64,000 bases of DNA, taken from assembly GCF_014647595.1 (NCBI RefSeq), contig NZ_BMPM01000001.1, positions 1 through 64,000 on the forward strand. The letters run 5' to 3'. Shown here one piece after another: positions 38,518 to 47,581 of the stretch; within the stretch, counting starts at the first letter, position 1, and each line of letters opens with the position of its first letter. Under the pieces are notes generated by a model that was not told the DNA's origin, searched no databases, and saw only the letters and a program-made list of their open reading frames with translations. The position numbers and the translations under genes are program-made. Source of the DNA: Paenarthrobacter histidinolovorans. Its GTDB lineage: Bacteria; Actinomycetota; Actinomycetes; Actinomycetales; Micrococcaceae.

Positions 38518-39558
38518 TCAGCGAACGACGCTTGGCGACCAGCCGTGGGCAATGAACACGCTTGGTTGGGCGCCGGCGTCTGTTCCCAGCTTCCAGATGT
38601 TGCTGTCCCCATCACTGGACTCATCCGGCAACCCGTATAAAAGGTTCCGGTCATCAAGCCACTCGATCTGATCGTCCACACTCCGCTTTTCGCCAAGGAC
38701 GGTCTCGCGTCCCGAGGCGAGGTCAAGAACCGCGACGTTCCAGTGCGCAGCCAACGCACCGCCGTCGTTCTTCTTGTACGCGATCCGGGTACCGTCCGGG
38801 GAGATCGAAGGACACTCCACGTTGTCATGGACAGCCGTCAAGGTCTTTGCTGACAAGCTCCCCCGCACCAACCAGATGCGTCCGGAAGCCGCTGCGGTGG
38901 CATAGAAAACGTCCGCCTGGCCCGGCGCGAAGGTCACCCCCCAGATGTTCCGGTCGGTAGCCTGCAAACGTTCGCCGTTGACAAGCAGGGCGAAATCCTC
39001 CAGGTTGCCGGTAGTACCACCGGGCAGGCTGATTTCGGTGGCCGTGGAAAATCCTGCGGTGGCATAGGAGTGACCTGTGACGAACACGGTGGTGGCGATC
39101 ATGGAGCCGTCGGGGCTGATCCGGGTCCGGCTGGGTATCCCGGGCAGCGGCCAGGCCCGTTGCTGCTCCCAGTCGTGGTCAAACACGTTGGCTTCAAAAG
39201 AGGTCACCAGGCCGCGGTTGGTGCGCAAACACACCACCTGCTCCGGCGAACCGTAAACCCGGTCGCATTCCTGGCCGCTGATGGCCCGGGTACCGCCAGG
39301 ATCCGACAACGGAACAGTGGCGGCGTTCCCGTACCCCTGCCCGGATGCGGTGTTGCGGAACAGCACGAACGGAGCGCCGGGAAGCTTGACGCCGGCCGAA
39401 GTCCCCACGGACGAGGCCGCCGTCCGGCTCTCCTCGAAGCGTTGGTAGGCCCCCACCGCATATACCCCTGCAGCAACCAGGACCACTACCGTGACCACCA
39501 GGAGGGCGCCCCACCGCACCTTTTGCCCGCCAGCTCCCGCTGAGGCGCGATCCCTCAT
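38518..39558 (-). CDS. Membrane-anchored beta-propeller (TolB/PD40-like) protein
   Basis: The 346-residue protein has a short cytoplasmic N-terminus, one membrane helix (GALLVVTVVVLVAAGVYAVGA) and an exterior domain with PD40-type repeats. Clear repeat cores are TRISPDGSMIATTV and PSISPDGTRIAYKKN. An outside propeller of this kind usually binds proteins or glycans; no catalytic motif is visible. ATG at 39558 overlaps the MFS stop (ATGA), so it is coupled to that transporter. It ends 10 bases from the convergent mosaic protein gene. Confidence 0.8.
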   Translation of the reverse strand: MRDRASAGAGGQKVRWGALLVVTVVVLVAAGVYAVGAYQRFEESRTAASSVGTSAGVKLPGAPFVLFRNTASGQGYGNAATVPLSDPGGTRAISGQECDRVYGSPEQVVCLRTNRGLVTSFEANVFDHDWEQQRAWPLPGIPSRTRISPDGSMIATTVFVTGHSYATAGFSTATEISLPGGTTGNLEDFALLVNGERLQATDRNIWGVTFAPGQADVFYATAAASGRIWLVRGSLSAKTLTAVHDNVECPSISPDGTRIAYKKNDGGALAAHWNVAVLDLASGRETVLGEKRSVDDQIEWLDDRNLLYGLPDESSDGDSNIWKLGTDAGAQPSVFIAHGWSPSVVR

Positions 39559-40856
39559 GCGTCGTCGCTCACGTCGGCTGGGACAGCGCGCTTGGCACCA
39601 CGGAGGATGAAGACCACAGCCAGCACGGCACCTGCCAACAGCGCCCCCGCCAGCAGCATCGCAGTGGAAGCACCAACGGCGTACCACAGCACACCGAAGC
39701 CGGCCGATGCCAGCATGCGGGTCAGGGCCACCACAGTTTGCGCGGAGGCGATGCCCGTGGCGAGCTTTCCCGACGGCGTCAGCTGGCTTGCCAAGGCGGC
39801 CAGGACGCCATCAGTGCCTGCGTAAAAAGCACCCAGCAGGACCAAACAGCCTACCGTCGCCCACAGCCCACCGAAAGGAGCCGCGGCCAGCAGATACGTG
39901 GCAAGCAGGGCGACATGCCCGGCTACGAACACCGGTATCTTGCCCACCCGGTCTGCCAGCCGCCCCATTGGGATGGCCAACGCGAGAAACACCACGTTGG
40001 TGCCCACGAAAAGAAGCGGGAACCACTGCACGGCGAAGGAATCCCTGTCCTGGAGGACCAGGTAAATAAACCCGTCGCCTATGGTCGCCAAGCCCAAAAG
40101 CCCTGCTGCGATCAGTAGCTTGCCCAGACACGGTTCTTTCAAGTGGCTCCAGGAAAACGCGAAAAGCCTGTGGCCCTCCCGTGCCCCGGACCCTTTCAGT
40201 GCCTTGGCCTGGATGTCGGGCACCACCAGGCCGAGAACGGCGACGCCAATCACCGCGAAGGCCAGCGACACCACAAACACGGTGCTGAACCCGTTGGGAA
40301 TCATCAAGAGCACAAAGAAGGCGATCAACGGACCAGCTGCCGCACCTATGTTGTCCAGCATCCGGTGCACGCCGAACGACCTCGCCAGATGCTGCGGCTG
40401 CGCAGAGACTGAAATCAGCGCATCGCGCGGAGCGGTCCTGATACCTTTGCCGATACGGTCAGCGGTGACAATCGCCGCAATCGCCCAGAAACCCCCGGCG
40501 AAAAGGAAACCGATCCTGGCAAGCATGGACAAGCCGTAGCCCGCCAAGGCTATGCGTTTGGGGTGGCCGGTGCGGTCGGCAGCCCAGCCGGCCGCGATCC
40601 TGACTATGGCACTGGCACCTTGGTTGATGCCGTCAATGACCCCGAAGGCGATGGTGGACAAACCCAGGAAACCTGTCACGTACAGGGGCAGGATCGCCGA
40701 CACCGATTCCGAGGAGACATCGGTGACCATACTGACAATGCCCAGCCACAGGATCACCGGAGACAAGCGGAACGGCACCTCGCTGGATAGTGCCGTCCCC
40801 ATGCCCTGCGGTTTATCCCGCTTACCGCCGCTGCGGTCCGAAAGGGAAATATACAT
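39555..40856 (-). CDS. MFS transporter of the smc-mutM accessory cluster
   Basis: The 433-residue protein has twelve predicted helices. The opening LSPVILWLGIVSMVTDVSSE and the loop DRIGKGIRTAPRDALI are characteristic of a distinct MFS subfamily annotated only as MFS in many bacteria. Loop motif A-like sequence is GWAADRTGHPKRIALAG. The substrate is unknown. It is the middle gene of three coupled genes with envelope features, so export of a component used at the surface is a reasonable guess. Confidence 0.83.
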   Translation of the reverse strand: MYISLSDRSGGKRDKPQGMGTALSSEVPFRLSPVILWLGIVSMVTDVSSESVSAILPLYVTGFLGLSTIAFGVIDGINQGASAIVRIAAGWAADRTGHPKRIALAGYGLSMLARIGFLFAGGFWAIAAIVTADRIGKGIRTAPRDALISVSAQPQHLARSFGVHRMLDNIGAAAGPLIAFFVLLMIPNGFSTVFVVSLAFAVIGVAVLGLVVPDIQAKALKGSGAREGHRLFAFSWSHLKEPCLGKLLIAAGLLGLATIGDGFIYLVLQDRDSFAVQWFPLLFVGTNVVFLALAIPMGRLADRVGKIPVFVAGHVALLATYLLAAAPFGGLWATVGCLVLLGAFYAGTDGVLAALASQLTPSGKLATGIASAQTVVALTRMLASAGFGVLWYAVGASTAMLLAGALLAGAVLAVVFILRGAKRAVPADVSDDA

Positions 40857-40863
40857 CTGTGCT

Positions 40864-41583
40864 CTAATCCGCCGCCGTGTGCAGGCTGCCCAAAAGCTGG
40901 AAGCGCGAGCTGCCTGTCCCCGTTGTTGATACCGAGACGGTCACCGTGTCCGTGCCCCGGACGAACCGGGCAGCCATGGCACCGTCCGCGGCCGGCGCTT
41001 CTTCGGTCCAGAATCCATGCGACACCAAGGAGTCACGGAAGGAACCCAGCACCTCTGCCTGCGGCTTGTCGATGATGCCGTCAGCTGCAACCTGGAGTGT
41101 GTTGCCGGAGGTCGAGACGGAGGTTGAACCGATGGTGGACCCAGCCGGCAGGGTAAGGATCCCTGCGGGCCATCCGTCCACCATTTCACCGTCTGCGGAA
41201 CCGGGCTCCGGCAAGGCCCCGGTGATCAGTGGAGCGGGAGCCGTAGGCGCGGGAAGCCCTGTGGGTGTTGCCGTCACGGGAGGAAGGACTTCCAGCGCCT
41301 TGCCGGCGGAGGGTGACGATCCGCCGTCGACGCCGCCTTCAGTACCTCCACCCGATGAAGCGCCCGACGGCGAACTGCCGGACGTGGGTGCCTCGGCGCC
41401 CTGCGAGGTGGTGCCGGCCGAAGCGGTGGAGCCTGGCCCGGTGGAGCCGGGGCTTGGGGTGGACGAGGACGTCGTCTGCGCCGAGGGCGCCGTTTTCACG
41501 GCCAGTTGGTCAAAGAGAATCGCGACGGCGGCGATCAGCACGGCAAGGCATATGCCTGCGATGACCAGCCGCCGCGCCATCAT
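40864..41583 (-). CDS. Membrane-anchored protein with Ser/Thr/Gly-rich linker
   Basis: I do not recognise the family. The 239-residue protein has an N-terminal membrane helix (LVIAGICLAVLIAAVAILF). About 80 residues of Ser/Thr/Gly/Pro linker follow, then a compact C-terminal domain (about 130-239). The linker looks designed to span the wall. The C-terminal domain, from LPAGSTIGSTSVS, may be a small alpha/beta ligand-binding fold. GCGGGA lies 5 bases before the ATG at 41583. Seven bases separate it from the MFS gene, so it heads the operon. Confidence 0.7.
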   Translation of the reverse strand: MMARRLVIAGICLAVLIAAVAILFDQLAVKTAPSAQTTSSSTPSPGSTGPGSTASAGTTSQGAEAPTSGSSPSGASSGGGTEGGVDGGSSPSAGKALEVLPPVTATPTGLPAPTAPAPLITGALPEPGSADGEMVDGWPAGILTLPAGSTIGSTSVSTSGNTLQVAADGIIDKPQAEVLGSFRDSLVSHGFWTEEAPAADGAMAARFVRGTDTVTVSVSTTGTGSSRFQLLGSLHTAAD

Positions 41584-41766
41584 GGCGTTCCCGCAAGAAC
41601 GGCCCGGCCCCGCAGCGGATCTTCTGCGGAGGAGTCAGGAGCAGCGGGTAGAAGTGACGCCACCCGCGATGAGGTGGCGTTAGGCCGTGCGATGGCGATG
41701 TACCGCACCATGCGTTTCATGGGGACAGTCTGCCATTCACACCGCGATTCCGGAACAGTTTTAGCC

Positions 41767-42726
41767 CTACCAGCGCCCATTCCGTGGGCGTGGCTGGCAG
41801 ACCGGGCAGGTATAGGAGGAACGGTTCATGAACTGTTCCCGCTTGATGACGCTCTGGAGTCCCTTTGCGGCACAGCGCAGGCAGTATTCGCCGGCCCGCC
41901 CGTAGGCGTTGAGGGAGCGCGCGAAGTATCCGGAATCACCGTTGACGTTGACGTAGAGGGAGTCGAAACTGGTTCCTCCGGCGGCCAAAGCGGCGTCCAT
42001 GACATCCTTGACGGCGGCGATGAGCCGCTCCGCATCTGCCCGTCGCAGGGTGTCTGTGGGTCGTGCATAGTGGAGCTGCGCCTTCCACAAGGCCTCATCG
42101 GCGTAGATATTGCCGATGCCGGAGATGACTCCCTGGTCAAGAAGGGCACGCTTCAGGCCCGTCTTCCGCTTCTTGACGCTTCGGTAGAACGCGTCGAACG
42201 AGAACCACGGATCCAACGGATCCCTTGCAATGTGCGAGGCTTGTTCTGCGATCTCCGGCAGCGGAGTCTCGCCCAGGCCTCCTGGACCAGCGTCCGGAGT
42301 GGGCACGAGCGAGGTCACGAAGAGGCCGCCGAAGATCCTCTGGTCCACGAACCGCAGTTGCTCCGGCATGCCGTCCACCGGGCTCAACGAGATCCTGACC
42401 TTGAGGTGTTTTTCGTCGGGTACCTCGGGGTCCTGCATGAGCAGTTGCCCGCTCATCCCAAGATGCGCCATCAGCGCCACCTTGGGAAGGGTCGCTTCAT
42501 CTGTAGCGGACAGACCATCCATGGCAAGGGGCATCCACAGGAACTTTCCGCGTCGGACGACGTCAAGCACTCGGGCGTGCTCAAGGTTTCCGACAAAGTC
42601 CTCGGTCCCGAGGGCGTGGCGCCGGATGGAGCGGGGGTCAAGTACCTCGACGCCGGTGATGGTCCGGCCCCTGACCCACCGGGCAAGGCCACGGCGCACC
42701 ACTTCTACTTCGGGAAGCTCAGGCAT
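41767..42726 (-). CDS. mutM: Formamidopyrimidine-DNA glycosylase
   Basis: Fpg removes 8-oxoguanine and ring-opened purines and cuts the abasic strand. The N-terminus [13 protein letters not shown] provides the catalytic Pro1 and Glu2. The H2TH region ([16 protein letters not shown]) and the C-terminal four-Cys zinc finger (YCLRCAAKG...YTCPVCQ) are present. At 319 residues it is somewhat long because of a loop near residue 150 ([11 protein letters not shown]). It follows rnc by 3 bases. Confidence 0.95.
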   Translation of the reverse strand: MPELPEVEVVRRGLARWVRGRTITGVEVLDPRSIRRHALGTEDFVGNLEHARVLDVVRRGKFLWMPLAMDGLSATDEATLPKVALMAHLGMSGQLLMQDPEVPDEKHLKVRISLSPVDGMPEQLRFVDQRIFGGLFVTSLVPTPDAGPGGLGETPLPEIAEQASHIARDPLDPWFSFDAFYRSVKKRKTGLKRALLDQGVISGIGNIYADEALWKAQLHYARPTDTLRRADAERLIAAVKDVMDAALAAGGTSFDSLYVNVNGDSGYFARSLNAYGRAGEYCLRCAAKGLQSVIKREQFMNRSSYTCPVCQPRPRNGRW

Positions 42727-42729
42727 GGA

Positions 42730-43440
42730 TCAAGCGGACGCCGGACCAGTCGGGGCCGCGTCCAGGGCAGTCAGGGCACGCCAGGCGTCGGCGGCCGCTT
42801 CCTGTTCTGCTTCTTTCTTGGAATGCCCGGAACCGCGCCCGTAGGGTGTTCCGCCAATGTTCAGTACGGCTTCGAAAGTCCGTGCGTGGTCAGGACCCGA
42901 GCCCTCCACCGCATAGTGGATGGCACCCAGTTGCCGGCTTGCGGTGAGCTCCTGGATGCTTGTCTTCCAGTCCGTCCCGGCGCCCAAGGCACCTGCGTCC
43001 TTCAGGAGCGGTCCCACGAGCCGCATCACCAGCTGGCGTGCGGTTTCGATGTCGTTCGACAGATAAGTGGCACCGATCAACGCCTCCATGGTGTCAGCCA
43101 GGATGGAGGCTTTGTTCTTGCCGTCAGTGAGCTTTTCGCCTTGCCCGAGGTAGATGAACTCGCCGACGCCGATCTCACGGCCGATTCCAGCCAGGGCACG
43201 GGTACTGACGACGGCGGAGCGGCGCTTGGCCAGCTCGCCTTCAGGCAGCGTGGGGTTCTCACGGTAAAGGGAATCGGTCACGGAGAAACCCAGGATGGAG
43301 TCGCCGAGGAACTCAAGGCGCTCGTTGGTGGGGATCCCGCCGTTCTCATACGCGTATGAGCGATGTGTGAGAGCAAGACGAAGCGTCTCGGTGTCAATGG
43401 AGACACCGAGACGCTTCAGAAGCTCTTCAGTTGAAGACAT
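42730..43440 (-). CDS. rnc: Ribonuclease III
   Basis: RNase III cuts double-stranded RNA, including rRNA precursors. The catalytic domain has [13 protein letters not shown] and, later, [14 protein letters not shown]-terminal double-stranded-RNA-binding domain ([17 protein letters not shown] to [13 protein letters not shown]) follows. It has 236 residues and lies between rpmF and mutM in one transcription unit. Confidence 0.95.
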   Translation of the reverse strand: MSSTEELLKRLGVSIDTETLRLALTHRSYAYENGGIPTNERLEFLGDSILGFSVTDSLYRENPTLPEGELAKRRSAVVSTRALAGIGREIGVGEFIYLGQGEKLTDGKNKASILADTMEALIGATYLSNDIETARQLVMRLVGPLLKDAGALGAGTDWKTSIQELTASRQLGAIHYAVEGSGPDHARTFEAVLNIGGTPYGRGSGHSKKEAEQEAAADAWRALTALDAAPTGPASA

Positions 43441-43463
43441 CCTTAGTCAGCCTCTACGGCAGA

Positions 43464-43667
43464 TTAGGCGTCTGCGACCTTGCGGCCCTTGTATTCAAGG
43501 AACAGCGCGGTGCCGGCAGAGTCAGTAACGACCTTTGCCTGGTGCGGCAGGCTGTACGTAACCTGACCGTTTTCGATGGTCTTGACCAAGTTGGGGGCAG
43601 TTGCCTTCCACTGGGCACGGCGGGCGCGTGTATTTGCGCGAGACATTTTCCGCTTGGGAACAGCCAC
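43464..43667 (-). CDS. rpmF: 50S ribosomal protein L32
   Basis: The 67-residue protein begins [20 protein letters not shown], the L32 signature. It has no cysteines, so it is the zinc-free form. That is common in actinobacteria. The C-terminus ([13 protein letters not shown]) is a short extension. It follows yceD, a pairing conserved across bacteria. Confidence 0.94.
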   Translation of the reverse strand: MAVPKRKMSRANTRARRAQWKATAPNLVKTIENGQVTYSLPHQAKVVTDSAGTALFLEYKGRKVADA

Positions 43668-43700
43668 GGCTATCTCATTTCTCTCTTAGACGAACACTTA

Positions 43701-44252
43701 CTAATCGGTTTGCCGGTCAGTCTTAGCCAGATCAGCTAGGGCAGCCCAGCGAGGGTCAATGACCTCGTGGTGGTGCCCCGGCTCGTCTTCCAGGCGCGCT
43801 CCACATTCGGAGCACAGACCCTGGCAGTCTTCCCGGCACACCGGCTGGAACGGCAGCATAGTGACAACTGCGTCCCGCAACACCGGCTCAAGATCGATCA
43901 GATCGTACTCGACTCGACGTTGCTCTTCATCGTCTTCTTCGGCCGAAAGCTCAGCACCTTCGTAGAAGAAAAGTTCTTGCACATTGACCTCAAGGTCATA
44001 CGCAAGGGGATCCAGGCATCGCCCACACTCGCCGGTTACTTCGACGATCGCGGATCCGGATACCAGAATTCCTTCGTGTACGGCCTCAAGACGAAGATCC
44101 AGCTCGATATCCGAGCCTTCCTTTACGCCAATGAGCGCCACACCAAGGTCACTTGGTGCAGGTACATGCTCGTTGAGTGTCCGCATGGTCCCTGGACTGC
44201 GTCCAAGGTCCTTGACTACCAGCGCCAAGGGCGAACTTGCATCTCGCTTAAT
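43701..44252 (-). CDS. yceD: DUF177 / YceD family protein, probable ATT start
   Basis: YceD proteins are linked to 23S rRNA and ribosome biogenesis and are always paired with rpmF. The Cys signature is present: VTGECGRCLDPL and VCREDCQGLCSECGARL. Family members have an SPL segment just before VVKDLGRSPG-like sequence. In this frame no ATG, GTG or TTG lies between the stop at 44289 and TTG 44228, which falls after SP. AGGAG stands 5 bases before an ATT at 44252 that would encode MIKRDASSPLALVV. I therefore place the start there (183 residues). TTG 44228 without a ribosome site is the alternative. Confidence 0.88.
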   Translation of the reverse strand: MKRDASSPLALVVKDLGRSPGTMRTLNEHVPAPSDLGVALIGVKEGSDIELDLRLEAVHEGILVSGSAIVEVTGECGRCLDPLAYDLEVNVQELFFYEGAELSAEEDDEEQRRVEYDLIDLEPVLRDAVVTMLPFQPVCREDCQGLCSECGARLEDEPGHHHEVIDPRWAALADLAKTDRQTD

Positions 44253-44393
44253 GAGAACTCCTGTAGAACATATGACCGACGTACCATCTTAGCCTGATCA
44301 CGCTTGAGGACTCAAACCGGCTCCGGGCGCGCACGGAAGCGCGCTGGTTTCAGCTTGGGGAACTCTGCGTGAGAGCGCAGGTACCCGACAAGC

Positions 44394-44894
44394 CTACCCC
44401 TTGCGCGGCCCTTCAGTGGGCGGCTCGCCTGCAAGGAGCCGCTTCAAGACCGATTTGGGGACGAAATCGGAAATGTCCCCACCCAGGACATTGACTTCCT
44501 TGATCAGGGTTGAGGACAAGTGGACGTAGTGCGCCTCGGCGGGCAGGAACACGGTTTCGACGCCGGCCAACTGGCGGTTCATCGTGGCCATCGGCAACTC
44601 GTAGTCGAAGTCCGAGGAGGAGCGCAGGCCTTTGACGATCGCCGAAACACCCCTGTGACGGCAATACTCGGCCAGGAGGCCTTCGCCCATGGGCTCCACG
44701 ATGATTCCACGCAGGGAAGCCAACGTTTCGCGAGCCATCTCCATGCGGTCCTCGAGGCTGAACCGGTACTTCTTGGCGTAGTTGGTGGACACGGCCACGA
44801 TGACTTCATCGAACAGGCCGGCGGCCCGGGCAATGACTTCGAGATGTCCATTGTGGATAGGGTCAAAGGATCCAGGGCATACCGCGCGTCTCAT
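44394..44894 (-). CDS. coaD: Phosphopantetheine adenylyltransferase
   Basis: CoaD makes dephospho-CoA from phosphopantetheine. The nucleotidyl-transferase motif VCPGSFDPIHNGHLEVI is at the N-terminus. ISSTLIKE-like sequence (HLSSTLIKEVN) is near the end. It has 166 residues. It heads the yceD-rpmF-rnc-mutM series but is separated from yceD by about 140 bases. Only 35 bases divide it from the divergent aminotransferase. Confidence 0.95.
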   Translation of the reverse strand: MRRAVCPGSFDPIHNGHLEVIARAAGLFDEVIVAVSTNYAKKYRFSLEDRMEMARETLASLRGIIVEPMGEGLLAEYCRHRGVSAIVKGLRSSSDFDYELPMATMNRQLAGVETVFLPAEAHYVHLSSTLIKEVNVLGGDISDFVPKSVLKRLLAGEPPTEGPRKG

Positions 44895-44929
44895 GAGACG
44901 AACCTACCCCATGGCTTCGCCGGGATACC

Positions 44930-46183
44930 ATGGCTGCCATGGCATCAGCAGGCAGCAACGCTCCCCTTATTGGAACTTCCGACGAGGCTCCGGCGCCTTG
45001 GAAACGGGCCGCTCTGGGGGCCAACCTGCTCTCTCCTGCCGGGGACCTGGGAGTCACCATATTCGAAGAAATGACCACATTGGCTGTCTCCACCGGCGCC
45101 ATCAACCTCGGTCAAGGCTTTCCCGACGAGGACGGCCCCGCAGAGATCAAGGCCGCTGCGCAGGACGCCATCGCCGCAGGAGCGAACCAATATGCGCCCG
45201 GCAAAGGTGTCCCTGCCTTGCGGGAAGCCGTCTCCGCCCACCAGCAACGGTTCTACGGACTGGCACCGGATCCCGACAATGAAGTCCTGGTCACCACCGG
45301 AGCAACGGAGGCCATCGCAGCGGCGCTGCTGGCCTTCGTCGAGTCCGGCGACGAGGTCCTGACGTTCGAGCCGTTTTACGACTCGTACGGGGCCATTATC
45401 GGGATGGCCGGTGCCAAGCATGTCACCGCTCCCCTGCTTGCCCCTGACTTCCTGCCGGACCTCGAAACGCTGGAAGAAGCCTTCAGCAGCAGAACCAAAA
45501 TTGTCCTCCTGAACAACCCGCACAACCCCACGGGCGCCGTCTTTCCCAGGAGCGTCCTCGCCAGGATCGTGGAGTTGGCAGTCAGATACGACGCCATCAT
45601 CCTCAGCGACGAAGTCTACGAACATCTCACGTTTGGCGTGCCGCATATGCCGGTGGCCACCCTTCCCGGCGCTGCCGAACGCACCATCACCATCTCCTCC
45701 GCCGGCAAGACCTTCTCCTTCACCGGATGGAAGATCGGCTGGCTCACGGGACCTGCACACCTGGTGGCAGCTGTACGCACCGTAAAGCAATTCCTGACCT
45801 ACAGCTCCGGAACACCGTTCCAGGGCGCCATCGCCGTCGGCCTTGGCCTTCCCGACTCGTTTTACCTGGGCATTGCCGAAACGCTCCGGCAAAAACGCGA
45901 CGTCCTTGCCGAAGGCCTCCGCGCCGCCGGCTTCGGGGTCTACAACCCCAGCGGTACGTATTTCATCAACGTCGATACCGGGCCCCTGGGCATCAGTGAC
46001 TCCGTTGATCTGGCGCGGCGCCTGCCGGGGCTTGTCGGAGTGGCTGCCATCCCCGTCCCGGTCTTCTGCCACCCGGAGGGCGCCGAACGCACCCGGAGCC
46101 TGCTGCGTTTTGCCTTCTGCAAGAAGATGGATGTCCTGGAAGAAGCTGCCGGCCGTCTTGCCACGCTCAAGGAACGCCTGTGA
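44930..46183 (+). CDS. Pyridoxal-phosphate aminotransferase, class I/II
   Basis: The 417-residue protein is a fold-type I aminotransferase. It has INLGQGFPDEDGP, VTTGATEAIAAALL, LNNPHNPTGAVF and the PLP lysine in SSAGKTFSFTGWKIGW. The pattern matches kynurenine/methionine aminotransferases and the N-succinyldiaminopimelate aminotransferase group; which reaction it performs cannot be decided. ATG at 44930 leaves almost no leader. Its stop overlaps the next gene (GTGA), so the two are coupled. Confidence 0.87.
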   Translation: MAAMASAGSNAPLIGTSDEAPAPWKRAALGANLLSPAGDLGVTIFEEMTTLAVSTGAINLGQGFPDEDGPAEIKAAAQDAIAAGANQYAPGKGVPALREAVSAHQQRFYGLAPDPDNEVLVTTGATEAIAAALLAFVESGDEVLTFEPFYDSYGAIIGMAGAKHVTAPLLAPDFLPDLETLEEAFSSRTKIVLLNNPHNPTGAVFPRSVLARIVELAVRYDAIILSDEVYEHLTFGVPHMPVATLPGAAERTITISSAGKTFSFTGWKIGWLTGPAHLVAAVRTVKQFLTYSSGTPFQGAIAVGLGLPDSFYLGIAETLRQKRDVLAEGLRAAGFGVYNPSGTYFINVDTGPLGISDSVDLARRLPGLVGVAAIPVPVFCHPEGAERTRSLLRFAFCKKMDVLEEAAGRLATLKERL

Positions 46184-46968
46184 GCCCCCAAGACCCGGGC
46201 CATGCCCCGCGCTTCCTCCGCACCACGGGCCAGCACGCCAGCATTTATCCAGACCCCCTCGTGGAGGGCAGCTTCATCCTGAGCATCGGCGGTGCCGAAC
46301 AGTCACACGTGAACCTGGCAGAGCCCGGGGAAATCTTTTATGAATACCTTCGCAGGATCGGGCATGTGGTGGATCTGGCGGCAGAACCGGGACGCCCCAT
46401 CCGGGCCCTTCACCTGGGTGCCGGAGCCCTCACACTGGCCCGTTACATCCAAGCCACCCGCCCCGGCTCCGAACAGTACGCCGTTGAACTGGAACGCGAA
46501 CTCCTGGACTTTGTCCTGAACAAGCTGCCGATGCCCGAAGGTACGAGGCTGACCTCCCATATCGGCGACGCGCGCGACGCCTTGGCGGAGCTTCCCGCCG
46601 GGGCGGGGTTCGACGTCGTCATCCTTGACATCTTTTCGGGGCCGGAGGCCCCTTCCCATATCGCATGCCAGGAGTTCTATGAAGAAGCAGCGGCCCGACT
46701 CGCTCCCGGTGGGGTCCTCGTAGTCAACGTGGGCGACGAGCCTGCGCTCACCCTTGTCCGCAGCCAGGTATCAGCACTGCGCAAAGCCATGCCGGATGCC
46801 GCTGCTTTTGCGGAAGCCGGCATGTTTGCAGGCCGCTATCCGGGCAATATCATCCTGGTCGGCACGCGCACGCCATGGCCTGCCGAATGGACAGCTGAAC
46901 TACTGGCCCGCGGCCCCCATCCGGCTGCCGTCCTGACGGGCGTGGACCTGGACCGGATCACCGGATAG
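46180..46968 (+). CDS. Spermidine synthase-like SAM-dependent protein
   Basis: The 262-residue protein has a Rossmann core like polyamine aminopropyltransferases. The binding loop is ALHLGAGALTLARYI and the second acidic strand is DVVILDIFSGPEAP. In spermidine synthase, GGGDGG and a catalytic Asp follow; here GAGALT and D-I-F-S differ. True aminopropyl transfer is therefore uncertain. No speD is nearby. The N-terminus contains QHASIYPDPLVEGSFILSI, a typical beta-hairpin entry. GTG start overlaps the aminotransferase stop. Confidence 0.78.
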   Translation: MSPQDPGHAPRFLRTTGQHASIYPDPLVEGSFILSIGGAEQSHVNLAEPGEIFYEYLRRIGHVVDLAAEPGRPIRALHLGAGALTLARYIQATRPGSEQYAVELERELLDFVLNKLPMPEGTRLTSHIGDARDALAELPAGAGFDVVILDIFSGPEAPSHIACQEFYEEAAARLAPGGVLVVNVGDEPALTLVRSQVSALRKAMPDAAAFAEAGMFAGRYPGNIILVGTRTPWPAEWTAELLARGPHPAAVLTGVDLDRITG

Positions 46969-46981
46969 CCGGACCCACAGT

Positions 46982-47548
46982 TCACGCGGGTTCAGCGAAC
47001 CACAGCTTGGTCTCCCCGTACTTTTTGTCTGCAAAACACTCCAAGGCGTCAGGCCACGACGGTTCGGGGCTGCGGGAACTGCGCTCCACCACCACTACGG
47101 CTGCATCGTCCAGGTGCAGCGCCAGTTTTTCGAGCACCGCGCCGAGGGCCGGTTCGTCCAGGGGGTAGGGCGGGTCAAGGAAGACCAAGTCCCAGATCAA
47201 AGCATCACCCGCACGCTCCAGGAACGACTCCACTTTGGAGCGGTGAACCGACACCCTCCTGGACCCCAGGCTTTGGTTGACCAGGTCCGCATTCCGCTGG
47301 CAGACGTCGCTTGCCTTGGCATCGAACTCCACCAGGTCCACGCTGCGCGCGCCCCGGCTGGCGCTCTCGACGCCCAGCGACCCCGAGCCGGCATAGAGAT
47401 CCAGGACCCGGGCGCCATCAATGACCGCCAGGGACTCCAGACGCGAGAACAGGGCTTCCTTGACGCGATCCGTGGTGGGTCTCGTGGAATTTCCGGGGAC
47501 ACTTGCCAGCGGGTTGCCACCGGCAACTCCGGCGATGATGCGGCTCAC
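46982..47548 (-). CDS. rsmD: 16S rRNA (guanine-N2)-methyltransferase RsmD
   Basis: RsmD methylates G966 of 16S rRNA. The SAM loop is VLDLYAGSGSLGVESASRG and the catalytic motif is FLDPPYPL. GTG at 47548 (MSRIIAGVAGG) has AGGAG 7 bases upstream; an ATG two codons earlier is only one base from that site. It lies 33 bases after recG in the same direction. It converges on the spermidine-synthase-like gene. Confidence 0.93.
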   Translation of the reverse strand: MSRIIAGVAGGNPLASVPGNSTRPTTDRVKEALFSRLESLAVIDGARVLDLYAGSGSLGVESASRGARSVDLVEFDAKASDVCQRNADLVNQSLGSRRVSVHRSKVESFLERAGDALIWDLVFLDPPYPLDEPALGAVLEKLALHLDDAAVVVVERSSRSPEPSWPDALECFADKKYGETKLWFAEPA

Positions 47549-47581
47549 AGGCATGCTCCTAGCGGGCGTTTCCCGGGGCTT

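Noticed and set aside
41580..41780. 66-residue minus-strand open frame before the linker protein, overlapping it by ATGA
   Set aside because: No ribosome site, no recognisable sequence; kept out although a short leader peptide is conceivable.
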